Origin: JADJSS01 sp964490845
Lineage (GTDB): Bacteria; Bacteroidota; Bacteroidia; Chitinophagales; JADIYW01
DNA length: 64,000 nt
Reading direction: 5' to 3'
Assembly: GCA_964490845.1 (NCBI GenBank)
Contig: CAZBED010000008.1
Location: forward strand, 55,422 to 119,421
The notes beneath the pieces are model-generated. The model did no database searches, had not been told where the DNA came from, and saw nothing but the letters and a program-made list of their open reading frames with translations. The translations under genes and the position numbers were made by a program. Below, one piece after another: positions 1 to 8,200 of this stretch. Position 1 is the first letter of the stretch; each line of letters starts with the position of its first letter.

Positions 1-1078
1 TAGCTATGTTTACAATATCTGGGTGGTCAATAAGATTGCAGGCGGATGGGGCGGTTATGCCTTTTTTCCTTTTTCATTTAATTACCCGACGGACGGAGTC
101 GTCATTGTTGCCAACTCCATCAAATACAGCAGTTCCACCCTCGCCCACGAACTTGGGCATGGCATGGGGCTCTTCCATACCTTTCAGGGCGACGACAACG
201 GCTGCCCCATAGATGGATTATGTGCCATCTTTGGTGACTGGGTTTGCGACACACCTCCACACCGGCAGCCGGATTGTGGTTCCAGCAGCTGCAACAACGG
301 CACAAATGCCAACAATTCCTACAAGAATATCATGAGCTATTGCAGCAACAGGGTACTGTTTACTCAGGGGCAAAAAACACGGTCTCGCGATATCATCGTC
401 ACTACTACCCGTAATGCCTTATTAAGTTCCGCGGCATGTACGCCTCCACCGTGTCTGACCACCTTTTCAGGCATAGACAATCTCACCTGTAACGAAGCAG
501 AAGCAGGAGTGAGAAAAGACACCCTGCTGAATGCTAGGGGATGTGACAGCATCATTACCACCACAACTACGCTTAGCCCCTCACCCATTGCTGATTTTTC
601 CTATTCTGTTTCGGGAAATGAAGTAACGTTCACTAATTTGTCTGAAGATTTTAACACATTGCTTTGGGATTTCGGAGATGATTCTGTTTCGGCAACTATT
701 TCCCCTATACATATCTATTCTTCACCGGGAAACTATACCATTTCCTTATCAGCAAACAATAACTGTGCCTCCGATACAACTTACAGGGAAATAGAAATAA
801 TCTTTACCACTAATACCATCAACACCACCAGTGCCCGTCCATCCGTTTATCCCAATCCAAACAATGGGATTTTTAATGTACGGACTACGGTTTCTTCTGG
901 TGATGAAACGTATTTACAATTATTCAACCAACTCGGACAGCTTATCTTTCAGCAGCAATTATTCCCCGGAAAAGAACATACGATTAGACCGGATGCAGCT
1001 CTCCCAAAGGGTACTTACCATTTAATGGTTCTGCAAAACGGAACCATATCAGGCCACTCGATTGTGAGTATTTTTTAA
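1..1078 (+). CDS. Secreted M43-type (pappalysin-like) metalloprotease with PKD and T9SS sorting domains, 5' end outside window
   Basis: The reading frame is open from the first bases of the window, so the N-terminus and signal peptide lie upstream. The visible part begins in the catalytic domain. A zinc-binding HELGHGMGLFH motif (HExxHxxGxxH, bases 146-178) is followed by a Met-turn in NIMSYCS, the pattern of M43 pappalysin-like metzincins. After a Cys-rich stretch comes a PKD-like domain (LLWDFGDD), then a C-terminal domain opening with VYPNPNNG, the hallmark of T9SS cargo. By family knowledge the enzyme is exported through the outer membrane by the type IX system and cleaves proteins outside the cell. 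The substrate cannot be told. A GTG codon at 23 is internal and is not the start. Family call is firm. Confidence 0.88.
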   Translation, partial: SYVYNIWVVNKIAGGWGGYAFFPFSFNYPTDGVVIVANSIKYSSSTLAHELGHGMGLFHTFQGDDNGCPIDGLCAIFGDWVCDTPPHRQPDCGSSSCNNGTNANNSYKNIMSYCSNRVLFTQGQKTRSRDIIVTTTRNALLSSAACTPPPCLTTFSGIDNLTCNEAEAGVRKDTLLNARGCDSIITTTTTLSPSPIADFSYSVSGNEVTFTNLSEDFNTLLWDFGDDSVSATISPIHIYSSPGNYTISLSANNNCASDTTYREIEIIFTTNTINTTSARPSVYPNPNNGIFNVRTTVSSGDETYLQLFNQLGQLIFQQQLFPGKEHTIRPDAALPKGTYHLMVLQNGTISGHSIVSIF

Positions 1079-1413
1079 ACGCTCACAATTTACTTCATTA
1101 AGTAACTAATAAACTATTGGTTATTTTTTGATGTTCAATCCTTAGCACGAGGCGAAGAAAAATCTGTACGGCTTAAAATTGTTGTGCAAACAGATAGTAT
1201 AGGAATGTGTTGTTCTTTTTAAATCAATCTGAAAATAAATTACAAACGTTTATGATTAAACAATTTGCAGAAGTAAGATTTTTCAAGCTGACGCCATTAG
1301 CGCCGGAAAAGTGCATTGGATTGAACTTGATTTTTTTGTTTCTTTTTTCATTAAGAAAAAAAGAAAATTAAATCCAGGTATCAGTGTTTCAGGCTTCTCA
1401 GATTCAGCAAGAA
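1079..1413. other. Intergenic stretch with no recognised gene
   Basis: About 335 AT-rich bases lie between two converging genes. I see no open frame with coding character, no tRNA and no clear repeat here. The only supported element nearby is the hairpin at 1414-1445, which belongs to the leftward gene. Confidence 0.5.
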
Positions 1414-1445
1414 ATAAAAAAATCCCAAACCTTGGTTCGGGATTT
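1414..1445 (-). terminator. Rho-independent terminator of the aldehyde dehydrogenase gene
   Basis: A 12-bp stem (1420-1431 with 1434-1445, one mismatch, two-base loop) is preceded on the plus strand by a run of A. On the minus strand this reads as a hairpin followed by a U tract, 25 bases past the stop of the leftward ALDH gene. Confidence 0.75.
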
Positions 1446-1469
1446 TATGCATCTGGAAGATGGAAATAA

Positions 1470-2885
1470 TTACATCAACCAGCTTATCAGTTTTTTAATC
1501 AGATTGGTACCGCTTTCTGTGTAAGGCGGGAATCGCTGCTTCAAATCACTCAACGTAGATTTTTTGAGAATGCCTTTCAAGTGGCTGAACATATCAAAGC
1601 TTAACTTGCCGTGGTATGCACCGATACCGCTTTCGCCAACACCGCCGAACGGCAATTCAAACTGCCCCACGTGCATCAGGCACTCATTGATGGAAGCGTT
1701 ACCGGAAGAAGTTTCTGCCAGAATGCGCTCCTGATAAATTTTATCATCCGAGAAGATATACAATGCGAGTGGCTTATTACGTGAATTGACAAACTGAATC
1801 GCTTCGTCTAAAGAATTGTATTCAATGATAGGCAGGATAGGGCCGAAAATTTCTCCCTGCATAATCGGGTCATCCGGCGACACGCCGTCTATCAGTGTAG
1901 GTTCTATGTACAAATCGTTGATATCTGTTCTGCCACCCATCAGGATATTGCCTTTCTTCAGCAATTCGGATAAGCGCAAAAAATGTTTTTCATTGATGAT
2001 GCGTCCCAGATCCGGGCTTTTCTGAGGGTCGTCGCCAAAAAACTCTTTAGTGGTTTTGGCAAACAGTTCCACAAATTTTTGTTTCACTTTTTTATCTACC
2101 AGCGCGTAATCCGGCGCCACACAGGTTTGTCCAGCATTGGTAAATTTACCCCATACCATACGTTTGATACCCCAATTCGTATTAAAGGTTTCATCCACAA
2201 AAAGCGGGCTTTTACCGCCCAGTTCCAGAGTTACAGGCGTCAGGTGTTTGGCGGCAGCCTGATAAATCTGGCGGCCAACATCCGGGCTGCCGGTAAAGAA
2301 GATATAATCGAACTTCTGTTCAAGCAGGGCATTGCTCTGCTCAATATTGGATAAAACCACTTTCAGATAAGCTTCGTCAAAATTTTCATTGATAATCTTC
2401 TCCAGGATTCTGGCGGTATTGTCCGACATTCTGGACGGGCGGAGGATACAGGTATTTCCGGCTGACATAGAACCGATAACAGGCGCCAGTGCCAATTGAA
2501 AAGGATAATTCCACGGTGCAATAATATAGGTAACGCCATAAGGTTCTGCCTGTATCCAGGAAGAGCCTAACTGGTGAAACAGCGGCGTCTTAACTTTTCT
2601 CGGTTTGGCAAGTGTGCGGATATCCTTTAAAGTGTGATCGATATCGGCCAGCAGGAACCCGATTTCTGTGCCATACGCCTCCATCGGAGATTTATTCAAA
2701 TCCTTTTTCAGGGCATCCATGATAGCCTGCTCGTTATCTGCGATTAACTTTCTTAATTTTTTGAGTTGCTGAATCCTGAATTCAATGTCTTTGGTTTTTC
2801 CGGTATTGAAAAAAGCCCTTTGTTTGTTCACCAAAGCCGCGGCGTCAAAAGCTGCATAAGTTTGGTTTTGAATATTTACTGTCAT
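1470..2885 (-). CDS. Aldehyde dehydrogenase, class 3-like
   Basis: NAD(P)-dependent oxidation of an aldehyde to the acid. The protein carries the ALDH general base in ELGGKSP (about residue 221 from the chosen start) and the catalytic Cys in AGQTCVAPDY (about residue 255). The CVAPDY form and total length of about 470 are typical of the class 3 (fatty or aromatic aldehyde) branch. The C-terminus has FGGVGESGIG. An in-frame ATG at 2921 would add 12 residues. I prefer 2885 because a TAATTTTG box (-7 type) sits on the minus strand at 2932-2939 and would leave the 2921 start almost leaderless. The gene follows the DUF962 gene closely and may be co-transcribed with it. Substrate unknown; a lipid aldehyde is plausible by family. 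Confidence 0.9.
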   Translation of the reverse strand: MTVNIQNQTYAAFDAAALVNKQRAFFNTGKTKDIEFRIQQLKKLRKLIADNEQAIMDALKKDLNKSPMEAYGTEIGFLLADIDHTLKDIRTLAKPRKVKTPLFHQLGSSWIQAEPYGVTYIIAPWNYPFQLALAPVIGSMSAGNTCILRPSRMSDNTARILEKIINENFDEAYLKVVLSNIEQSNALLEQKFDYIFFTGSPDVGRQIYQAAAKHLTPVTLELGGKSPLFVDETFNTNWGIKRMVWGKFTNAGQTCVAPDYALVDKKVKQKFVELFAKTTKEFFGDDPQKSPDLGRIINEKHFLRLSELLKKGNILMGGRTDINDLYIEPTLIDGVSPDDPIMQGEIFGPILPIIEYNSLDEAIQFVNSRNKPLALYIFSDDKIYQERILAETSSGNASINECLMHVGQFELPFGGVGESGIGAYHGKLSFDMFSHLKGILKKSTLSDLKQRFPPYTESGTNLIKKLISWLM

Positions 2886-2936
2886 AGTAGAAATTTTATA
2901 AGGATAATTAATGCTGTACATGGTAAATTTACAAAA

Positions 2937-3401
2937 TTATTTGTAGCTGATGCCTATCTTTTTATAAATAAAATGCAGCAGCCATGCCGGCCCGATTAAT
3001 AAAAACTGCACATCTTCAAAAAAAGAGGGTTTCTGGCCTTCCAGTTTGTGCCCGATAAATTGCCCTATCCAGGCCAGCACAAATACAACTCCCAGGATAA
3101 TGGCGTAGTGAAGCCTGCCGAAGTAAATAAACAGCGCCGAGTTAAATGCCAGGCATAATGCGCCGGTAATGAGGAATCCGGCAAATAAGGGGATGGATAA
3201 CCTAAAATAAAAAATGAGCGCCAGCGCATATACTATTATTCCAAAATTAATAGGGTCCATCACAGCCGGAACCGGTATACACCAGAACAACCCGAGTACG
3301 GTAAAAAATATGACCGGAACGCAAATCCAGTGAATCAGTTTATTGGCAGGATTTTGATGATCCCTGCCGTACAGGCTCAGCCATTCATCTATTGTCTTCA
3401 T
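2937..3401 (-). CDS. DUF962/Mpo1-like membrane protein
   Basis: A 154-residue protein with about four hydrophobic segments and the family signature at the N-terminus (WLSLYGRDHQNPANKLIHW), a conserved His-rich opening. The DUF962 family includes yeast Mpo1 (YGL010w), known as an Fe(II)-dependent dioxygenase acting on 2-hydroxy fatty acids in alpha-oxidation. Histidines placed in the loops (HQNPANKLIH, GHKLEG) agree with this. Whether the bacterial protein has the same activity is inference. It lies just upstream of a class 3-like ALDH in the same direction, so an aldehyde product being oxidised next is a reasonable idea. Start is the ATG at 3401. Confidence 0.8.
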   Translation of the reverse strand: MKTIDEWLSLYGRDHQNPANKLIHWICVPVIFFTVLGLFWCIPVPAVMDPINFGIIVYALALIFYFRLSIPLFAGFLITGALCLAFNSALFIYFGRLHYAIILGVVFVLAWIGQFIGHKLEGQKPSFFEDVQFLLIGPAWLLHFIYKKIGISYK

Positions 3402-3508
3402 TTAGTTAAAATTAAACCCAATTTACATATTTTTTCCTCATAGCGCCTTTATTTTGTATACAGGCATCTGAAAAAATTAACACAAATAAAAAATAAGGAG
3501 GCTGAATG

Positions 3509-3538
3509 TTGGTTTTTTGCAAAGTTATCGTAACTTTG
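3509..3538 (+). promoter_or_regulatory. Bacteroidetes-type promoter of the lipoprotein gene
   Basis: TTG (3509-3511), 19 nt, then TAACTTTG (3531-3538) matches the Bacteroidetes sigma-A consensus (TTTG / TAnnTTTG). It lies about 32 nt before the ATG at 3571. Confidence 0.65.
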
Positions 3539-3570
3539 AATACATTCATCACTAAAAAAACAAAACAAAA

Positions 3571-4125
3571 ATGAAATTCAAATTACTTATTTTTTCGTTC
3601 ATTGCGATGGTTATCGCATCATTTTCTGTAGGGTGCGGAAAATCAGACTCTGTTAACGAGTGTACCGATTTCCCAAGAAACGATACAGGTGCCCATGCCG
3701 TTTATATCAACGGTATTCCTCCTGGATTAAATATCCATGACTCTCTTCAGTCTAGCCAATCTGGTTTAACTCTAACTATTACATCATTGGCTTTAGGCAG
3801 AAATCTGATAGGACATCAGGATTCAATTGATTGCAATAAAATAGCAATGGACTCCTTAATCATTGGTGACGGACCAACCGATACACTTAAAATTCCTACA
3901 ACTTCATTACCTATCCCCGGTGGTTTTGTTAAAATCTGGAATGTACGTGCAGGCGGTACCGGTACTGTAACACCTACAGGTGTAACGACAAGCATTAAAA
4001 TCAAAAGAGGTGAAACCAATATCAATGTTGGACCTCCGGGTTTCCCTATTACTTTAGATTTAAGAGATTTATCCGGTAAAAACCTTGAATTGAAAGGAAG
4101 CTTCAAAAGAGAAACTTTACCTTAA
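3571..4125 (+). CDS. Hypothetical lipoprotein
   Basis: A 184-residue protein with a lipoprotein signal peptide: basic start (MKFK), a hydrophobic core and a lipobox ending in SVGC at residue 22. The mature part is rich in Thr, Gly and Ile with NITLTIT-like beta character. It contains FPRNDTGAHAVYING, suggesting a small beta-sandwich. I do not recognise a family. It has its own promoter and terminator, so it is a single-gene unit. Location at the membrane, probably periplasmic or surface, is predicted from the signal only. Confidence 0.8.
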   Translation: MKFKLLIFSFIAMVIASFSVGCGKSDSVNECTDFPRNDTGAHAVYINGIPPGLNIHDSLQSSQSGLTLTITSLALGRNLIGHQDSIDCNKIAMDSLIIGDGPTDTLKIPTTSLPIPGGFVKIWNVRAGGTGTVTPTGVTTSIKIKRGETNINVGPPGFPITLDLRDLSGKNLELKGSFKRETLP

Positions 4126-4145
4126 TCATTCATCGTTCGATATAC

Positions 4146-4177
4146 AAAGTCAGGCCTCAGTGCCTGACTTTTTTTTT
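4146..4177 (+). terminator. Rho-independent terminator after the lipoprotein gene
   Basis: Perfect 10-bp stem (4146-4155 with 4162-4171, loop of six) followed by a T run to 4177, 21 bases past the stop codon. Confidence 0.9.
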
Positions 4178-4340
4178 GCCGGTTACTCAATATCAACGTA
4201 TTATTTAAAAAAAATATTTTCGCATGTATTCACGCAAATCAGGAGTATATGAAAAAAAACAATTGTTTTATGTCAAAAAATATGAACGTTTCATTTCTAC
4301 TTACATTAATTTAACATAAATTAGCACCCAAAATAAAAAA

Positions 4341-6761
4341 ATGAAGAAACTCTCGCTCGTACTCATTCTTTGTTCATCCATTTCCCTTTTTGCCCAGAAT
4401 GCCGTGCTCAAAGGAACCTTAAAAGATTCCAAATCCAATGAAACACTCATTGGTGTAAATGTTGCCGTCGAAAACAATACAGCAGGCACCACCTCAGATG
4501 TGGACGGTAAATATGAATTATCACTGGCTCCCGGTAAATACAATATCATTTTCAGCTATGTAGGTTATGACAACATTATAAAATCCGTTAACCTGAAGGC
4601 TAACCAGACAGAAAATCTGGATATCCTGATGGGAGAACTGCAGAGTATGCTGGATGAAGTGGTGGTGACCAGCAGTAAATTTGAACGAAAAATCGGGGAA
4701 GAAAGTGTATCTATTGACATCATCAAACCGGTGACATTAGAAAAACAAAACCTGAACGACGTAAAAGATGTCTTGCAACGCAGTACAGGCGTTACAGTTG
4801 TGGATGGCCAGGCGAATATCAGAGGAGGCTCAGGTTATTCGTACGGTGCCGGAACCCGTGTATTATTGCTGCTGGACGATTTACCGATTCTGCAGGCGGA
4901 TGCCGGCTTTCCAAGCTGGTCAGGCCTGCCTGTTGAAAACATCGGACAGATTGAAGTCATTAAAGGTGCGGCTTCCGCTTTATACGGTACTTCTGCTATG
5001 AACGGAATTATCAATGTTCGTTCGGCTTACCCGACTTCCAAACCTTATGCAAAATTTTCCGTGTTTGGCTCTGTAGCAGATAACCCGAATACCAATGACT
5101 ACATTTATAACGACACTACACAAACCCTGACTAAAATAAAAGTGGATAAACAATGGTGGAAACAGGACAGTATTACGCTGTTAAAAAGCTCCAATGCTTT
5201 ATTAGGAGGCAAAGATACCACCATAAAGAATGATTACAGAACCCGACCGTATGATATGGGATTTTCTTTTGCATACAGGGAAAAAGTAAAAAATCTGGAT
5301 ATCGTGGCCGGCGGTATGTTTTTCAAGAATCAGCTACATAACTGGGGAGCTTTTGAAACCAGAGGCAGAGTGACTGTCAATCTTCGTTACAGAATTAATG
5401 ACAAGATGAGCGTGGGTATTAATACCAATATACAGGCAGGTAAAAGCCAGACCTTCTTTTTGTGGGGTGGCGAAGGAGTTTCAAAATACCTGCCGAGCGC
5501 CATCACCGGTGTTCCTACTGCTTCCCGTAGCTTCCGTGTCAGTATTGACCCGTTCTTCCGATATGCTGATACTAAAGGAAACAGTCATAAAGTATTGGTC
5601 AGGTTTGTACGAACCGCAATAGACAATTCCAACGAGCAAGATAACTCCAACAACTTCATTTACGGTGAATATCAGTATCAGCGCAAGATGGACAAATGGA
5701 ACTTTGTAGTAACTACCGGAGCGGTAACCTCCTATGTGCGTTCCACTGCTCAGTTGTTCGGAGACACCATACATACCGGAAATAATGTCGCAGGATATTT
5801 CCAGTTGGATAAAAAATTCTTCAAGCGCCTGAACATCTCTTATGGCTTCCGTTTTGAAGCGAACCGCATTGATAAAGGCAAATGGGAGGTTAAACCCGTA
5901 TCTCGTGTAGGTGTCAACGTACAGGCAGCTAAATACACTTTTATCCGTGCATCGTGGGGACAAGGCTATCGTTTCCCGACTATCGCAGAGAAGTTTACTG
6001 AAACTACATTGGGTGATGGCGGATTAAGTATTTACCCGAATAGAAACCTTACATCGGAAACAGGTATGAGTGCCGAATTGGGTATCAAACAAGGTATCAA
6101 GATGGGTAAGTACCTGAGAGCGTTTTTAGATGTAGCTGCATTTTATACAGAATACAAGAACATGATGGAATTTAACCTGGTAAGTACACCTGGCTTTGGT
6201 TTCCAAGCTAATAACGTAACCAGCAAAACAAGAATTTACGGCGTGGAAGCCTCTATCGGCGGTGAAGGTAAATTATTCGGCAAATTCCCATCCACACTGA
6301 ACTTAGGCTATACGTATATTATGCCACAGTACGTAAATTACGATGAGAACAGTGAAGAATACAAAGATATTGCCACTTTCAATATTTTAAAATACAGAAT
6401 TCAGCACCAGTTTATCGGAGTGTGGGATGTAGATTTCAAAGGCTTCACCTTTGGCGTTACAGCACAATATTTTAGCTTTATGGAAAATGTGGACGCTATA
6501 TTTCCTTTTATTTTACAAAGCTATAACTCCTATCGCGCCTCTCATTTGAAAAAAGGATCTTCCCTCACAGATGCAAGACCGAAATTCAACGGAGACTTTG
6601 TGGCTGATATTCGCGCAGGTTATCACTTCTCTAAAGACAACAGAGAATTTAATTTTTCTTTTGTGGTTAAAAACGTTGCAAACAGGGAATATTCCCTTCG
6701 TCCAACCTTGCTGGAAGCTCCCCGCACCTATGGTTTCCGCATGGACATGACATTTAATTAA
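4341..6761 (+). CDS. TonB-dependent outer-membrane receptor
   Basis: An 806-residue protein. Residues 1-18 are a signal peptide ending in LFA. Residues about 20-105 form a carboxypeptidase-regulatory-like beta-sandwich (LKGTLKDSKSNETLIGVNV), typical of Bacteroidetes receptors. Residues about 115-235 are the plug domain, with LDDLPIL and the IEVIKGAASALYG segment. The rest is a 22-strand barrel ending in an aromatic-rich strand (TYGFRMDMTFN). It moves a ligand across the outer membrane using TonB energy. No SusD partner lies next to it, so this is more likely an iron chelate, vitamin or small-compound receptor than a SusCD glycan importer. The ligand cannot be read from sequence. Confidence 0.92.
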   Translation: MKKLSLVLILCSSISLFAQNAVLKGTLKDSKSNETLIGVNVAVENNTAGTTSDVDGKYELSLAPGKYNIIFSYVGYDNIIKSVNLKANQTENLDILMGELQSMLDEVVVTSSKFERKIGEESVSIDIIKPVTLEKQNLNDVKDVLQRSTGVTVVDGQANIRGGSGYSYGAGTRVLLLLDDLPILQADAGFPSWSGLPVENIGQIEVIKGAASALYGTSAMNGIINVRSAYPTSKPYAKFSVFGSVADNPNTNDYIYNDTTQTLTKIKVDKQWWKQDSITLLKSSNALLGGKDTTIKNDYRTRPYDMGFSFAYREKVKNLDIVAGGMFFKNQLHNWGAFETRGRVTVNLRYRINDKMSVGINTNIQAGKSQTFFLWGGEGVSKYLPSAITGVPTASRSFRVSIDPFFRYADTKGNSHKVLVRFVRTAIDNSNEQDNSNNFIYGEYQYQRKMDKWNFVVTTGAVTSYVRSTAQLFGDTIHTGNNVAGYFQLDKKFFKRLNISYGFRFEANRIDKGKWEVKPVSRVGVNVQAAKYTFIRASWGQGYRFPTIAEKFTETTLGDGGLSIYPNRNLTSETGMSAELGIKQGIKMGKYLRAFLDVAAFYTEYKNMMEFNLVSTPGFGFQANNVTSKTRIYGVEASIGGEGKLFGKFPSTLNLGYTYIMPQYVNYDENSEEYKDIATFNILKYRIQHQFIGVWDVDFKGFTFGVTAQYFSFMENVDAIFPFILQSYNSYRASHLKKGSSLTDARPKFNGDFVADIRAGYHFSKDNREFNFSFVVKNVANREYSLRPTLLEAPRTYGFRMDMTFN

Positions 6762-6780
6762 AAAATTATTGAATATACTC

Positions 6781-6817
6781 ATTAAAAAATCCTCTCCTTT
6801 CGGGAGGATTTTTTAAT
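6781..6817 (+). terminator. Strong terminator hairpin after the TonB receptor
   Basis: A perfect 14-bp inverted repeat (6781-6794 with 6804-6817) has a GC-rich top, an A run on the left and a T run on the right, so it could work in both directions. It ends only 8 bases before the next start codon at 6826. Confidence 0.88.
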
Positions 6818-6825
6818 TTTAGGAT

Positions 6826-8025
6826 ATGACTCCTCCTACTTACTCCTATTACAATCCTCTTTTTAAAAATTTACAGTTGCCGCTTGCTTATTGCGACCTG
6901 GATTTATTAGATAAAAATATTCAGGCCATCGCACAGCGGGCCACGGGTAACCATAAAACAATTCGCGTTGCCTCCAAGTCAGTGCGTTGTACCTATGTCT
7001 TAAAAAGAATACTGGATGCCAACCCCATTTATCAGGGTATTATGTGCTACTCCGGAAGAGAAGCGCTTTTTTTGTCAGTACAAGGGTTTGACAATCTATT
7101 GCTGGGTTACCCGATTGTCAACAAGGCAGAAATTCAGGACATCTGCATGGCTACAAAAAACGGCAAAAAAATTATCCTTATGGTGGATTGCGAAGAGCAT
7201 TTAAAGCAGATAGATGCGATAGCTGCGCAGTTAGAAGTAGTTCAACCCGTTTGCATCGATATGGACATGTCCACGGATTTCCCGGGACTTCATTTCGGAG
7301 TATTGCGCTCACCCATTACGACTGTTCAGAAAGGAAAAGAATTAGCGGATTGTTTTGATAAATACATGAATCTTTCGCTTACCGCCGTGATGGGGTATGA
7401 AGCACAGGTGGCAGGCCTTGGAGAAAAAAATCCGGCAAATGGCGTTAAAAATTATGTTATCCCGTTTTTGAAAAGAAAATCCATCGCCGATTATTCCGCA
7501 AGACGCAAGGAAATTGTGGAATATATTAAATCAAAAAATCCTGCTTTGGAAATTGTCAATGCCGGTGGTACCGGCAGTATCGAAAGCAGTAAAGAGGAAG
7601 AATGGGTGACAGAAATCACGGTAGGTTCCGGATTCTTCTCCCCTGCCTTATTCGACTATTACAAAGACTTTAAACATTTACCGGCGGCAGGTTTTGCCGT
7701 TCAGATTGTACGCAAACCTAAACCGGGATTTTATACCTGCCTGGGCGGGGGATATATTGCCAGTGGTGCTACAGGCCCAGATAAACAGCCCAAACCTTAC
7801 CTGCCGGAAGGCGTTGAGCTTACCGTCAACGAGGGCACCGGCGAAGTGCAGACACCGTTTGAATACAAAGGCACGGACCCTATTGATATCGGTGATGCCA
7901 TTTTGTTCAGGCACAGCAAAGCCGGTGAATTGTGTGAACGCTTCAACGAACTGCATCTCATCTCCGGCGGAAAAATAATCGAAAAAGTACCAACCTATCG
8001 CGGACAAGGTCAATGTTTTTTGTAA
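6826..8025 (+). CDS. PLP-dependent fold type III enzyme (D-threonine aldolase / amino acid deaminase-like)
   Basis: A 399-residue protein of the alanine-racemase N-terminal-domain superfamily. The Schiff-base lysine is expected at K51 in RVASKSVR, after the strand with YCDLDLLDKN. The second half resembles the D-serine dehydratase/D-threonine aldolase C-terminal domain, with a glycine-rich CLGGGY turn and a C-terminal Cys in GQGQCFL. Members act on D- or beta-hydroxy amino acids, cleaving or dehydrating them. The ATG follows a strong terminator by 8 bases, so the transcript must start very close to the start codon or read through. It heads a rightward group that continues with an ALDH, a GMC oxidoreductase and a dehalogenase-like hydrolase. 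An aldolase product (an aldehyde) feeding the ALDH is plausible but unproven. Confidence 0.8.
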   Translation: MTPPTYSYYNPLFKNLQLPLAYCDLDLLDKNIQAIAQRATGNHKTIRVASKSVRCTYVLKRILDANPIYQGIMCYSGREALFLSVQGFDNLLLGYPIVNKAEIQDICMATKNGKKIILMVDCEEHLKQIDAIAAQLEVVQPVCIDMDMSTDFPGLHFGVLRSPITTVQKGKELADCFDKYMNLSLTAVMGYEAQVAGLGEKNPANGVKNYVIPFLKRKSIADYSARRKEIVEYIKSKNPALEIVNAGGTGSIESSKEEEWVTEITVGSGFFSPALFDYYKDFKHLPAAGFAVQIVRKPKPGFYTCLGGGYIASGATGPDKQPKPYLPEGVELTVNEGTGEVQTPFEYKGTDPIDIGDAILFRHSKAGELCERFNELHLISGGKIIEKVPTYRGQGQCFL

Positions 8026-8200
8026 TCACCAGCCTATTTTTTTTTACAGGAAGAATAACTATAATTCCATAGTAAAAAACACACCGGATTTTCTCCTAAC
8101 TTAAATAAATGTTAGATTTTTAATTTTCTAACTATTTTCTGTTACCTGCATTTTTTTTATCCCCATTTATCGGTATATTAGTCGTCTAATTTAGTAAACA

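Noticed and set aside
1..1078. Pseudogene, since no start codon is seen for the metalloprotease
   Set aside because: The frame is open through the left edge, so the gene is cut by the window and not broken.
1983..2354. 123-codon frame antisense to the first ALDH
   Set aside because: It lies wholly within a well-conserved gene on the other strand and shows no family features.
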